The translations under genes and the position numbers were made by a program. Below are positions 21,426 through 33,370 of a DNA stretch of 64,000 bases, in pieces. Location of the stretch: NCBI GenBank assembly GCA_030762935.1, contig CM060883.1:48476501-48540500 (forward strand), given 5' to 3'. Source of the DNA: Hymenopus coronatus. Lineage: Eukaryota > Arthropoda > Insecta > Mantodea > Hymenopodidae. Position 1 is the stretch's first letter. Every line of letters starts with the position of its first letter. The notes under the pieces are model-generated. The model had not been told where the DNA came from. It worked only from the letters and a program-made list of their open reading frames with translations, and did not search any database.

Positions 21426-22470
21426 TTTGAAAAACATTATAGATATTCAAAAGAATTTACAAGCGACACGCAGATACCAACTGTGAATAATTAGGCAGCA
21501 TTAAGCAACTACAGTATAACAATGACAGAAATATTTATGAACACTTGCGGCCGATTTTCCACTCGATGTTAAAGTTTAACGCAACGTTAAAGTGACTTAA
21601 AACCGTTTCATCGAACAATGTAATCTGTAACATTGAGTTAGGCTGCTGCAAACCAAGTGCCGCGGAGTTGGTGTACCTGTCAATGAAAAGCTGTGCAGTA
21701 CAACCTACAAAAGGAAGAGGTTTTAAAGGATACAGACAGAACAAAGCGGTCGTGAGCAAGGTTGTAGAGGAAATACGAGGCAGGTTAGAACGTTACAAAC
21801 AGAAACATGCTTCTTTCTCCCATGCTACAAGTATAAACTACTGAACTTTTAAGCTACTGCACTTTTCATTTATGATAGGCGATAGTGTTGGTATTATCAA
21901 AGCTACATGAAGGTTTCGGAAGGAAATGCTCAAGATGTGAATAGGCCTATTTGATCCTTAATAGGAATAATCACTTTCATCCATTTTAGTTTCAATGTGT
22001 CCACCACCACCAGTTTCAAACCGTTCTAAACACTTTTACTGCCTGATATTTGGCGCTACTTTTTATATTAGTACTAATAATTGCAGGAGTTGCTCACTGA
22101 ATCTGGGAGAAAATATGTATTTTGCTGATATTCTCTAGGCTGCAACCTTCTGCTTTAATATAAATTCGTTGGTCTTTAGAAACCAAGCATTTTCTCTGCA
22201 CTTTGATTTTTCATCTGACATCGTGAAAATCACATGCTAAAAGTCCATGACTGCTGGTGATAGTCAACATTGCGATGCGTTGACAAAGCGCATCGGAGCG
22301 CGTTCATGAGCCATTGCCTTCGGTCATTGCCTTCTCGAAAGCTATTGCTCGCTGTTGTCTTTGATGTTAACAAGATATTAGCTAACAATTCCCTTAAATG
22401 CTTGATGAAACGCAAAGTCGGATGTAGAAAGCGGACCTTGGATTGCCTTGTCTCTTCCCCGAATTTAACT
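21426..22470. other. Unrecognised
   Basis: The 109-codon plus-strand frame (22270-22599) runs into the SINE-A copy downstream. Its first part has no recognised motif and the opposite strand is also open. No gene called. Confidence 0.3.
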
Positions 22471-22755
22471 AGTTTTATTTACGGACACTCTTTAACCGCT
22501 AAGGTTCTCAGCCTCCCTTTCTATATTGGGCAAGAAAGACAGCTTGATTTTTCTCAAGAGGACTCTTTATCAGGCTTGAGCTTCTTTTGCGTGCCATAAA
22601 TCTAAGACACACGAGACCAAGGGCTTTATTTCTCTTCTTAAGGATGCCTTACTAAGGATTTTTACACCCGAAAAAATCCATCGCCCTCCGCCGGGTTTGA
22701 ACCCGCAATCTTGTGAACTAGAGGCTAGCATGTTACCCCCAGAATACGGAGGACA
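22471..22755 (-). mobile_element. SINE-A copy, older
   Basis: More diverged than the 46.7 and 55.7 kb copies but complete in order: TTATTTACGGACACTCTTTA at the tail, then CACCCGAAAAAATCCATCGC and the head with B box GCGGGTTTGAACCC inverted. The A box lies in ATACGGAGGACA at the end. Confidence 0.8.
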
Positions 22756-23384
22756 CTATCTCTTCCGGGGTTGAAGGAGAGACAGTATGACTTTAAATAT
22801 CCAGGTTAGTACGTCACCTTGAGGGAGCTGAATATTTGACATGTTGATCAAGTGATGCCTTTACAAAACACCCGCTGTATAACGATGCGGGGGATGAAGA
22901 ATACTTAATGGAAATTCAAAATGCATGCGGTTTTTATGCATGGCATCCACCCCTGTATCGTATAAAAGGGGAAGTTTACAATTAGGGTGTGGTCCACCAG
23001 ATATATTTACAACACTGTCGTGCTCAAGAATTCCATGCCTTTTAGTTAATTCCGGCTCAGCAGGATATGTTGCCAGAGTGCCATTAAAAAATACATATAA
23101 TACTGTGTAAAATTTCGTTGTAGCTTTGTGTTGATGACGTGAGAACCGATTCGAGGTTTTCTAGCAAAGGAAGTTTCTTAAATAACATTGTCCAATGCAT
23201 GAAGCGGTAGAGATACGTACTAGTGATAACAGCTCAACAATAACATTTTCTATAACATTACCCTGGGAAAAATTATTCTCCTTAATGTGTTTATGTTACA
23301 TTGTAAACATTCGAAATCCAGAACCACACCTGATCTTTAGATCTCTTCATTCACATTCGAAGAAAAAAATGTGAGACAATAAGG
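22756..23384. other. No feature recognised
   Basis: AT-rich. A 61-codon frame at 22925 without known motifs. Confidence 0.35.
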
Positions 23385-23622
23385 AAATGACCACTTCCGT
23401 GGTCGAATGGTCAGAGAGCTTTCTCGCCCGGCTGGGGCGGAGTTTTCTTTAACCAGAATCATTCCCTGTCCCCCACAGAATCTTGCATGTGAGAGTGAAT
23501 GTGTGTATATGAAGGAAATAAAATTATTTAAAATATATTAAACAACCCACAGGTTGTTTCTAAAGCAAAGCCCCCAATGTGACCTTAAATGTTAAAGGGG
23601 CTATATAAATGAAACATTAAAA
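23385..23622 (+). mobile_element. SINE-B copy
   Basis: Head CTTCCGTGGTCGAATGGTCA, shortened through the B-box region, then body GGCGGAGTTTTCTTTAACCA, CCCCCACAGAATCTTGCATG, the simple region GAATGTGTGTATATGAAGG and tail AAAGCCCCCAATGTGACCTT, GGGGCTATATAAATGAAAC plus an A-rich end. The GTGTGTATATG spot is where the copy at 16.6 kb expanded. Confidence 0.8.
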
Positions 23623-24150
23623 AAAAAAATTAATAAATAAAAAGGAAATGGTGATATCAAGATTCAAAACTTCCCCCTATTTGCACGCACTTGTGTTAGT
23701 CCATTTAAATGTCGCGTTTGAGTGATCAAATGGGCCAAAGAGCAAAACCGCTATTAGATCCTGTTGCTATTATGCTTGCGGATTTTTCTATGAACATTCC
23801 TGAGAGTATTTCTACAAAAGCTCAGATTTTGTATCTTGATCTTAACTAATAAACGTTTACAGAAATAGCTTCATTGCCATATTTCTTTAGAAGTACAAAA
23901 GGGACAGAAGAAAACATATCGATAGTCATATGTTTTATAACAGGATCGCTATTATACCAGTCTAGAAATTCCATATTCTTTACATAGCATGGCAGGAAAC
24001 AACTGGATAGCAACAATGCTCTTTTTCTTTTGTGTCTTCTAGCGTCCTTTAAGCTGTTAGGTCGCATTGGATAATGGATGAAATAGGTGAAATCATTGTC
24101 AAATCGGCTCGGGGTCCATAGAGATTAATTATTTGACTTTCGTATTCTCA
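23623..24150. other. No feature recognised
   Basis: AT-rich. A weak match of 23660-23780 to 9940-10020 only. Confidence 0.35.
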
Positions 24151-24155
24151 GAATA

Positions 24156-24276
24156 AGGAAAAACTCCAGGATAAACCATATCTTGGTAAATCACCATATC
24201 TGAGATTCGAACTCGGTATTAGTTGAATGTGAGACACACAGGCTACCACCACACTAGAGGCAGGCTTACAATACTT
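24156..24276 (-). mobile_element. tRNA-like SINE head
   Basis: On the minus strand: CCTCTAGTGTGGTGGTAGCC (A-box region) then CGAGTTCGAATCTCAGATAT (B box), spaced as in a tRNA. The body does not match the other families here. Confidence 0.5.
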
Positions 24277-24299
24277 TAAAACATTCAAACTAATATAAA

Positions 24300-24830
24300 C
24301 GAATATCCCGGAAATGGCTAGTACCATAAATACTTTATTTGAAATTGTGTTTTTAAAGAGGTCTAAATGCTTTGGCCTATTTGCTATCATCCATCAGTTA
24401 CTTATACAAAATTATCAAAATAATTATTTTCGAATAAAGATGGCTTCATATGCTATTCCAGTAAAAGTCAAAATGCGCATTTTATTTGCAATGTAAACAA
24501 TTAAACTCATCTATTTTGATCAAAATATTGTGCTGAGGAAAATAATTTTAAAAAAAACGGAAAACCTTCCATTGGCGGAGGAATTTTCTTGAAAATCTTC
24601 GTGTCCCACCTTTCAAAGATGCTGAACTTAAATCTCAATTCGGTATTTATCAGACATGTTTTTGTGCACATATACAAGGCACCAAACATTCGCTAACAAA
24701 GTAAAAATATTTTCGATTCACAGAGAGCCTCAAAATTTATTTCGGGTGAAATTTGACGTCGAATTTTACGGTAAAATACAATACTTCTTCTGACCTATTA
24801 TTATAGATAGGTGGTAGAGTAGAAAATAAA
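24300..24830 (+). repeat. DRA half-copy F8, diverged
   Basis: Blocks 4 to 11 at low identity (CTTGAAAATCTTCGTGTCCC is the best-kept part). It ends GTAGAGTAGAAAATAAAAAG directly before a mariner fossil. Confidence 0.65.
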
Positions 24831-24882
24831 AAGGATTTAGACCCCACCTTAGAAGATTCTTCACTCTAATTTTCTTTGGTGA

Positions 24883-25136
24883 AGATATGACTGAAGAGTT
24901 CGTCCTGCTGCGACTGATGAAAATCCACAATGCCGTGTTAAATGACAGACGAATCAAGCTACGTGAGCTTGTCATGATCTCATTAGATAGTGTGTGAAAT
25001 ATTTTACACATGAGAAAGCTCGCAGAGTCGTGTTTGTTAACCGCGACCAGAAATGAACTCTCAAAGGAGTGCTTGAACATGTTCAGACGACACAACTCAA
25101 CGTTACATCAATGTTGACGAAATATGGATTCACTAC
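24883..25136 (+). pseudogene. Mariner transposase fossil
   Basis: Three frames read in order RPAATDEN, KIHNAVLNDRRIKLRELV, then MRKLAE and SKECLNMF, and finally VDEIWIHY. These match the linker-to-catalytic portion of mariner transposases, the last being the first catalytic aspartate motif (usually V/M-D-E-T-W-I-H). An in-frame stop and at least two frameshifts; the HTH start and later catalytic residues are missing. The DRA copies on both sides suggest truncation by later insertion. Confidence 0.75.
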
Positions 25137-25149
25137 CGCATTATTAAGA

Positions 25150-25260
25150 AAAAGAATAAGCTTATTGTTAAAACGCTTATTCTTCTATCTACCTCAAAAT
25201 AATCGAGATAAACATTAGCAGAAATTGTCCTTATTACTTGGTTCCTTTTAAGTAGAAGGG
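25150..25260 (+). repeat. DRA fragment F9
   Basis: Blocks 2 and 3 only (GATAAACATTAGCAGAAATT, TTCCTTTTAAGTAGAAGGGA). It is followed with no spacer by block 1 of the next copy. Confidence 0.75.
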
Positions 25261-26109
25261 AAAACATCTAATGTGTTCCATTCACATGATGTCCTCTAGC
25301 TGTGCGGCAAACAAACCTTTTTTTTTTCAGAACATTAACCACGCTAATCAAGATAAGCATAACCAGAAGTAATCTTATTACTAGCTTCCTTGTAAGTAGA
25401 AGGAAAGTAAGAAAATCCACAGGCTAAAGCGATAGTCATCCTTTAAAAGCCGGTCGCTATGTGAAACAATTGAAATTCCAATCTCTTTGCATGCTAGGAG
25501 TAAATAAACGAGAAACGAGAGGGAATGTGTCTTCCCGTTTGAGGAAAGTTTAAATGACTTAAAATTGAAACCAATTATCCGGAATATTTCGAAAACGGTT
25601 AACTCTACAAAACAAATGTATATGACATAAATTGTGTGTTTTAACGAGCTCTACATTTTTGTGTATTTCTTACGGTTTGCCAGTTATACAAGTCATCCAG
25701 AACCAAGAAGTCTTCAGAGGTTAGTTTCAAAAAAGTCAAGGTATACATTTCGTTGGTCATAAAAATATCTTAAACATAAGGTATTTTAATTAAAATAATT
25801 AGAGCAATTTTTGAGAAAATTAAAATTTTCTAAAAATGTTCTATGTAAAGGGTAGTTTTGAGTGGGGCGATTTTCTTGATAATCTTCGTGTCGCATCCTT
25901 GGAAGATACTGAACTTAAATATCAAGTTTGGTATTTCAGGACTTTTGGTTTTTGAGCTATGCCGCCCACAAACACACACACACGCATGCGCGGACATTTT
26001 TCTATTTTTTTGGAATAAGGAGACCTCAAAACATGTATTACCTGTATCCAATGTTTGGTTGCAATACACTACCTTCTCTATACACTATGTACGTGAAGGG
26101 AAAGTAATA
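25261..26109 (+). repeat. DRA copy F10, full length
   Basis: All blocks present: ATCTAATGTGTTCCATTCAC at the start, TTAAATATCAAGTTTGGTAT for block 8, CTATACACTATGTACGTGAA at block 11. Confidence 0.9.
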
Positions 26110-26600
26110 ATAACCCACACACAAAACGCGTGTTTTATTAGCGACTTATCCTGTTAAATCACAGCCAGTTTTGAACATCTGCAACTGTTCCGCTTATTAA
26201 AGCACTTAACCTCTGCGAAGAGCCAGTTATTTATAGCAAGTCCGCTGGTTGGTCGCCTGCAGAAATCTCATAATGTATGAGCAGCTTAGCGGGTATAGAC
26301 CAGCAATTAATATGCTTGTACACAAATCACTATTAAATTGCAGGCCTGAACAATTAACAGGAATAATGGCGCAAGGAAGCAGAGCAAGACCAGCATGCAA
26401 CGCTTTCAGTTCAATCATGCCTTAAAACGAAAGCTGGATTCTTTCATAATCTGGAATGGATATCTCTCCCAAAGGAATTCGCATGACATGCTGGAAAACT
26501 GTTGCTTCTGGCATGCAACCGTCATGTGACCTAATAGAGACCTGCTCCCACATATAACTGAAGCAAGTAACTCGAGCTCGGATGTTAAACAAAAGGTCTA
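26110..26600. other. No feature recognised
   Basis: Unique-looking sequence, open on the minus strand in short frames only. Confidence 0.35.
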
Positions 26601-26910
26601 TTTTTGCTTTCTCTACACGTACTATGTACATAGTTATAGAGGAAGTGTTGTATTCCATCCAAAAATTCGATACCGAGATTTCACCGGAAATGTGTTTTGA
26701 GGTCCCCTGAATCCAAAAAGTCATTTAAAAAAAAAGGTCCCTAAGGATGTCTATGGAGAGCATAACTCAAAAACTAACAGACCGTTAAGTATCAAACTTC
26801 ACCTGGTTTTTTGTTTGGAATCTTAAAAGGATACGACACGAATATTTTCAAGAAAATCCCCCAACTCCAAACTACCATTTACATGGGAATTTTTTTTTAA
26901 ATTTTGATTT
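26601..26910 (-). repeat. DRA half-copy R4 (left arm of a fold-back)
   Basis: Blocks 11 to 7 in reverse, starting GCTTTCTCTACACGTACTAT. It meets an oppositely oriented half-copy at about 26911 with almost no spacer. Confidence 0.85.
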
Positions 26911-27229
26911 TCATGTAAATATCTTTAATCTAAAGTTATTTTAATCAAAATCGTTAGACATTTCTGAGAAAAATACATTTTTCGAAAGTTCGGGCGAAGA
27001 AAATGTTCTTCGTGTCGCATCCTTGGAAGATACTCAACTTAAATACCAAACGTTGTATTTGAGCTATTCTGCCCACAAACACACATCCCTTTTCTAAGAA
27101 TGTTTTATTCAGAGGTCCTCAAAATATGCATTTCCCGTATAATCTTGGTATTGAATTTTTGGCTAGAATGCAATATCCTCTCTACCTACTCTGTGCGTTG
27201 TACACATTATTCGGTAGAGAAAGTAAAAA
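26911..27229 (+). repeat. DRA half-copy F22 (right arm of a fold-back)
   Basis: Blocks 6 to 11, ending TCGGTAGAGAAAGTAAAAAG. Together with R4 it gives a roughly 630-bp inverted structure with DRA's block 11 terminus at both ends. The block 8 palindrome is altered. Confidence 0.85.
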
Positions 27230-27470
27230 GGTAATGAAAATATTATCGCCTTTGAGGTATTTGGAAGTAATACAGCCAGTTTTTTGGTTGCCTACTTTTT
27301 CTTTTAAGGTACCCGTATTAGTAGGTGCCTACTTGAATGTCAATATATTTTGCATTTTATAAATCAACGTTTAACTTTTAAACGTTTCTACCACGTACTT
27401 AGTAAGTACAAAAGGAATTATATTCCAACAAGACATTGGACATCGAGATTCGAATTCAAAACTACCAAAA

Positions 27471-27549
27471 TTAAGCAGTCTTTCATGCTCGATATAAGTA
27501 GAATGGGACGCTGAGAACCGCAGCAGTTAAAGAACGGCCATAAATAAAA
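27471..27549 (+). mobile_element. SINE-A 3' fragment
   Basis: AATGGGACGCTGAGAACCGC and AGTTAAAGAACGGCCATAAA are the sense-orientation SINE-A tail. The head is missing. Confidence 0.7.
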
Positions 27550-28177
27550 CTCAAGTTTAATTTTGCTTAAACAGTAGGAGTCAATTACAACAGAAAATGA
27601 TGCCACTGAGTGACACTCCCAAATTACCAACCAGATGAGAAGATCACGAGGTAATAGTAGATAATTTGAGTGCAGTAACGAAATTTTACAAGCAACAGAG
27701 AGGGTAAAATACATGCAGCTGTCGAGCAAACAGTGCGAAATAAGAGATAACAGGTTTCTTTAACAGAGCAACACATTTTGATGTAAATGCCATAACATGT
27801 ACATTAGGGCAAATTCTCTATAATCAAACTGCACCTCAAAGTCAAGGGTAACTAAGACATTATAAGCTAGCATTCTTGAAACGGGATGACTGAAGTTAGA
27901 AGTCGAGAAATTTCTCGCAGCCTTCTTGTGTAATGTTTTAATAACACATTAAGTTGTCAGCACTGATGCTAAAATAAATAAGGGACCATCACAGTTGCAC
28001 TAAGCCTTACAGATACGAAATAGCGTAATTCATCATCTGTAATTTGTCTATAAATATTGACGACTGTCAAAAAGTTACCCATGTTCAAAAAAGTTGATTT
28101 CTACTCGTAGAATAAAATCTCACGTTTAACTCTTGTATCACAAATAACCATTGTAAACACCACATGTGTACAAGTTG
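27550..28177. other. No feature recognised
   Basis: AT-rich unique-looking sequence. The 103-codon minus-strand frame at 27729-27418 overlaps the SINE-A fragment and has no recognised motif. Confidence 0.35.
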
Positions 28178-29025
28178 AAAAATCTTAAGTATACCATTTA
28201 CATGAATTTCTCTACAGTTTTATAACAAATTATTGTTAATAAGATTATTCTTCTATCTACTTTATGCTAATCGAGATAAACATTTTCAGAAACGGTCGTA
28301 TTACTTATTAGAAGGGAAATAGGCTAAACCGACAGACAAATGTTTTAAAATGTGGTTGCTTTGGGATTGAAATCCGTCTCTTTGCGTGGCCAGAAGTTGA
28401 CAAGTTCCTGTAAGAGAAATGTTAAGTATTTTAAAACTGAAACTAACAACAAGGAATATCTCAAAACCGCCAACTCCACGAAAAAATGTATATAACATAA
28501 ATTGTGTGTTTTAACGAGTTCTATATTTTTTGTGTTTTAAGTTTTTGTTTATCTCTTACGGTTAACCAGATATGCAAAATTTAGCAACATTTATCTAGAA
28601 TGAACAGGTCTTCAGAACCTATTCCCAGAAAATTCAAGATATACATGTTATTTTTGATGGAAAGAGCTTTATTATGTGATATGTTAATCAAAGTCATTAG
28701 AGCCATTTTTGAGAAAAACAAAAGTTTCGATTTTTTTTTCCATGTAAAGGGTAGTTTGGGGTGGGGGGGATCTTCTTGAAAATCTTTGTGTCGCATCCTT
28801 GGAAGATACCAAACATAAATATCAAGGTTGGTATTTAACGGTCTTTTCGTTTTTGAGCTATTGCTGTCCACATGACACATATGGACCGTTTTCTAAAAAT
28901 GCATTTTTGGATCAGGAGGTCCCAAAATATGTATTTCCGGTGAAATCTCGATATTGAATTTTGGGTGCAATACAATATACCTTCTCTATACACTATGTAC
29001 ATAGTCCGTGAGGAGAAAGTAAAAA
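28178..29025 (+). repeat. DRA copy F11, full length
   Basis: All blocks in order, ending AGGAGAAAGTAAAAATAG. Block 8 is AAATATCAAGGTTGGTATTT, with weakened symmetry. Confidence 0.9.
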
Positions 29026-29275
29026 TAGATACAAGTTACAGTAAATTACACAACTAATAAATTGGAGCATGTTAAGGAGACAAACCTTCTGGAGTTACAA
29101 TACATTTATTATACACAAAGTTGTTACGTCCTCCCACCATCTCCGATTTAGATGCGCCTTTACCATCTGGGTCAAATCGGCGGCTTTGACTATGGAAACT
29201 CTGTTCATCGTTAAAGATGTTACTCGTTTGCACATGGTTCTTTACGGCGGGATTTATTGCTTTTTTTATACCTTG

Positions 29276-29276
<1 letters not shown>

Positions 29277-29351
<75 letters not shown>
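29277..29351. repeat. (TC)n microsatellite
   Basis: About 37 uninterrupted TC units. Poly-(SL) or poly-(ER) proteins predicted across it are artefacts. Confidence 0.97.
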
Positions 29352-29354
<3 letters not shown>

Positions 29355-29677
29355 CTCTTTGGAGAACATGATAAACCAACTAAAACTGTGAAAGATTTAA
29401 AACCATTCAGACGAAGTATTATCTTCTTGTCTATATTATTCACAAAAGGACATTACTTAATCACCCCAATATATAGTATAAGGAGTTATAATTTATACAA
29501 ACATCTTAACTTCTGCCTGATATATTTCAGGCCACCTATAACACAATGTTATGTAACCTATAAAATATAGTTTTTAGGTACGACGTTTTCTTATATAAGT
29601 ATATAATAGTGAATTACATATACGTAACAACGATACAGTAATTAGTTCATTAATAAAATGCCTAAAGCTGCAGTATG

Positions 29678-30790
29678 TATATAAATAATTGTATTCACTG
29701 AAACATTCAACAAAAATAAAATTCCATAATACATATATTTTATGCTTAAAACTGCCTAACTTTAAAACTATTCATTAAAATTCGAAGGCTTTCACGGCCG
29801 GTGTTAGAATCACTTATAGAAAATAAAACCGGGCTTGTAGGCCGTCTTTGAAACTATTTTTATCCAAAATGGTCAGTTTTATAACATGACATTTATACTG
29901 TTATAACATGATTAGTTGTTTACTTAGAACATTAAAGATTAAATGTTTTTTTTTAAAAAAAATAAATCGAATTAATTTTAAGCAGAATCAAATAAAAACA
30001 GAAACACGATTGTTTTTTTAATTTAGAGCTCTATCCTAGGCAGGGTAACAAATAGAGGTGAAGATGCTCAATATGAAGATTCCACATTTCTACCTCTTTG
30101 GAAAAGAATATAACCTGTGATAACCGTGTGAAATAATCTTCAGATTTGTTTATTATAGAATATAGGGCCACTGTTTTACTAATGTTAGCAGTTTTCTCTC
30201 TTATGCAAATGTATCTGCTAAGAAACTTGATTATACCATAGGCATACACAAATGAAATCAATTAAAACTTTCTTACGTGTGAGTTATTGAAATATTTTGA
30301 CATTAAAGTAAACTCGGTTCTCTATAACCCCATGTAAGAAAGTTTTAATTGATTTCATTTGTGCATACCTATGCTATAATCGAGTTTCTTAGTAGATACT
30401 TTACATTTGCATAAGAGAGAAAACTTATAACATTAGAAAACAGTGACCCTATATTTTATAACAAATAACTGAAGATTATTTCAAACAGTGATCGCAGGTT
30501 ATGTTCTTTTCCAAAGAGGTGGAAATGTGGAATCTTCATATTTAGCAGCAAATAATATTTTTGTTTTTATTTAATTCTGCCTCAGAATTAAATTCGATAA
30601 ATTTTTTTTAAAAACTTTGATCTTTAATGTTCTCAGTAAAATACTGATCATGTTATAACAGTTTAAATTTCATGTTATGAATTGGCCATTTTGGGGAATA
30701 TAGTTTCAAAATTAGGCAATTTTGAACATAAAATATATTATGGAATTTCATTTTTGTTAAATTTGTCAGTGAATACAGTTGTTATATATA
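29678..30790. repeat. Long inverted repeat (fold-back)
   Basis: Left arm about 29678-30276, right arm about 30334-30790, with a spacer of about 57 bp. The innermost 33 bp of each arm match with one difference (for example TCAATTAAAACTTTCTTAC against GTAAGAAAGTTTTAATTGA). Outward the arms stay recognisable: CTATTTTTATCCAAAATGGT against GGCCATTTTGGGGAATATAG, and the outer ends TTGTATTCACTG against CAGTGAATACAG. The left arm is longer because it carries a 78-bp insertion and an indel near 30000-30060. No coding capacity. Confidence 0.9.
29773..29850. mobile_element. Short repeat J, copy 2: a 78-bp insertion with target duplication
   Basis: Flanked by AAACTATT at 29765-29772 and again at 29851-29858, while the opposite arm of the inverted repeat has a single uninterrupted counterpart (TTTCAAAATTAGGCAATTTT region). 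This marks a real insertion. Its content (GAAGGCTTTCACGGCCGGTG ... GGGCTTGTAGGCCGTC) matches copy 1 at 16.27 kb. Confidence 0.75.
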
Positions 30791-31604
30791 GTCATTTGTC
30801 TGTCTTTACATGCATATTCTGTAGACAGACAACTATTTTCTACCATAGTAATCTCATCGAAAAGTCAAGACCTTCTTGGGGAGTATGTACTCCAACACAC
30901 GCTAGTAATAAGGTCTTGTTCCTTTTTTAGACTTATAGTAATTTCTAAAATAAAATAGGCGTTTTATAGCCATGTCCATCAGAAAACTGTAGCTTTTCAA
31001 TGGTGTAAAAATCATTAAAATAGGATTAGTGATTTTTATAATCAACCTACATACATACAGATCTTCTCTTTTTATAAAATATGGGATGATTAATCCAGTC
31101 TGGATTATGATTACTTTGCATTACCTGTTGGGTACAGCACACATTATTAACATAAAACTCAGGTCAAGAGTTTAAATCTATAGCTTACACACTGAATTTT
31201 GTAGAGCATCAAGGAGGAATTCATAAGGACTGCTCTTTAATTCAAAACATCTGTTTGGGGATCCAGAGCTTGGCTAAACATAAACTCAATTTCGGGCTTG
31301 GGGCTTTGATAAAAAACCTATTATTTTAAGCCTGCAACCCCAAACGCCCTTTCCTGCATCAACCCCTACACCGCTGTACACTGCTGCTAAGGTTTTTCCA
31401 TGCTCAGTGTTCGATGACAGCAGTTACAGGTTCGAGTAAAACATTCTTGTATTGCTTTGCATACTTCGATAAATATATAATGTTTTATACTAACCGCAAG
31501 AATATACATTAGGAATCGGGTGAAATGTAGAAGCAGCTGTTGAAAAAAGAAATGCAAAAGTACGTATTAACCCTCACACAACTTTTCTCCTCTACTTATA
31601 TTTC
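30791..31604. other. No feature recognised
   Basis: AT-rich. 82 codons open at 30682-30930 overlap the inverted repeat and have no motif. Confidence 0.35.
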
Positions 31605-32426
31605 TACTTTCTCTATAGGTACTATGTGCATGGTGTATTGAGAAGGTATTGCATTCCACCAAAAAATTCGAAACCGAGATTTCACCGAAAATACATGTTT
31701 TGCGTCCAAAAAAAAAAGCAATTTCAGAAAAAGGCCCTGTGTGTATATGTGTGTGTGAGTGAGAGTGTGCGTCTGTCTGTGGACAGCATAGCTCAAAAAC
31801 GAAAAGGCCGTTGAATACGAAACTTGGTATTTAAGTTTAGTATCTTCCAAGGATACAACACGAAGATTTTCAAGAAAATCCCCCACCCCCAATTACCCTT
31901 TACATGTAACTTTTTTCGAAAAACGATTTTGATTAAAATATCGTATATTAAAGATATTTACCTGACAAATAAAGTGTATATCTTGAATTTTCTGGATGAA
32001 TTTTACGGAATTTTGTGTAACTGCTAAACCGTAAGAGATGGACAGAAACTTACCACACAAAAATGTAGAGCACGTTAAAACACACAATTTATGTTATGTA
32101 CATTTTTTTTTTTTTTCGTGGAGTTGATCGTTTTTTAGATATTCCTTGTTTTTGGTTCCAGCTTTGAAAAACTTAATTTTCTCATTAAGGAATTTGTCAA
32201 CTCGTGTCCAAAGCAACAATAAAGGAACTTCAATCACATAGCAACAGTTTTGACTACCACTTTAACCTATGCTACTCCCTTATTTCGCTTCTACTTACAA
32301 GGAAGCGAGTAATAAGACTATTTTTTCTCGATTAGCATTAAGTAAAGAGAAACATAAGCTTTTTAACAATAATTTGTTACAGAGATGTAGAGAAAGTCAT
32401 GTGAGGGGAACATATCAGATTATTTT
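31605..32426 (-). repeat. DRA copy R5, full length with small deletions
   Basis: TACTTTCTCTATAGGTACTA to GTCATGTGAGGGGAACATAT. A GT-rich stretch has grown in the block 9-10 interval. Confidence 0.9.
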
Positions 32427-32691
32427 TTGTTTTTAGCTAGAAAGAATCTCAAATTAAGCAACATGCACTTGGTTACATGTGCAATGCAGAAAACAAAACA
32501 CAACTATATCTGTAACTAAGTGTGTAATAACTAAGGTGTTGTTACTAATGAGTCCAGGAAAAAAATTAGAATCACTAGATGTCACATGACAGTTCAACCT
32601 GAGAACACTGCACATGTAAAAACGAATATTTCAAGAACGGCCAATGCTACAGAAAATGTTACATAATTTCAATATCTACAATTTACTTTTA

Positions 32692-33190
32692 TCGAGATTT
32701 CACAGGGGAATAAATTTTTGAGAACCCCTGAATCCAAAAACGAACATTTTTAAAGAAAGGTCCGTGTGTGTACAAGAACTCAAAAATGAAAACAAATTTG
32801 GACTTAAGTCTAAGAAACTTTCAAAGAAGCGACACCAAGATTTTCAAAATATCTCCGCACCCAAACTACCATTTATATGGAAAATTCTTTTCTTTCTTTT
32901 ATTCCCATCGCAATAATAGTTCCAATGATTTTAATTAAACAGCATATGTTTATGATATTGGTAGACTTTGTTAAAATACACAGTATATATCGAATAAAAT
33001 TGTCTCCAATTACGTATTTCCGATATATTATTTGTGGATTGAATTTTCAAACAGAGACTTTATCCAAATGGTAAGCTGCTATCTCTTTTTCTCGTGGTTA
33101 TGCAAAAAGGCGTGGATTTTAGAACCCTCATCTAGCAATCCACTTTTAACACTTTGACTATCACTCTAGCATAGATAATCAATTATGTTC
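32692..33190 (-). repeat. DRA copy R6, diverged
   Basis: Block 10 to about block 5, then loosely to block 3. Identity is low in the second half. It is older than R5 and R7 on either side. Confidence 0.55.
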
Positions 33191-33201
33191 TTGTCGTCCT
33201 C

Positions 33202-33355
33202 GTCGGTCTGGGTAGCTCCGTTGGTTAAGGTGCTAGCCTACTGAACTCGAGGTCACGGATTCAAACCCGGTCCATATCGATGACTTTTATATAAGCTTAA
33301 AAACAACCGAAATTGCGGCACACGGCGGGACAGATATGATCCTGACACTTGACAG
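33202..33355 (+). mobile_element. tRNA-derived SINE, family K
   Basis: GGTCTGGGTAGCTCCGTTGG then GTCACGGATTCAAACCCGGT: A and B boxes at tRNA spacing. The body (CGACTTTT... TTGCGGCACACGGCGGGACA) is not shared with other families here. It ends at the start of DRA copy R7. Confidence 0.6.
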
Positions 33356-33370
33356 CGTCATTAACATACA

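Noticed and set aside
9940..23780. Possible repeat shared by 9940-10020 and 23660-23780
   Set aside because: Only scattered words agree; too weak to call without an alignment.
29069..29443. Frames of 100 and 123 aa over 29277-29351
   Set aside because: Serine-leucine and arginine-glutamate runs are translations of the (TC)n microsatellite.
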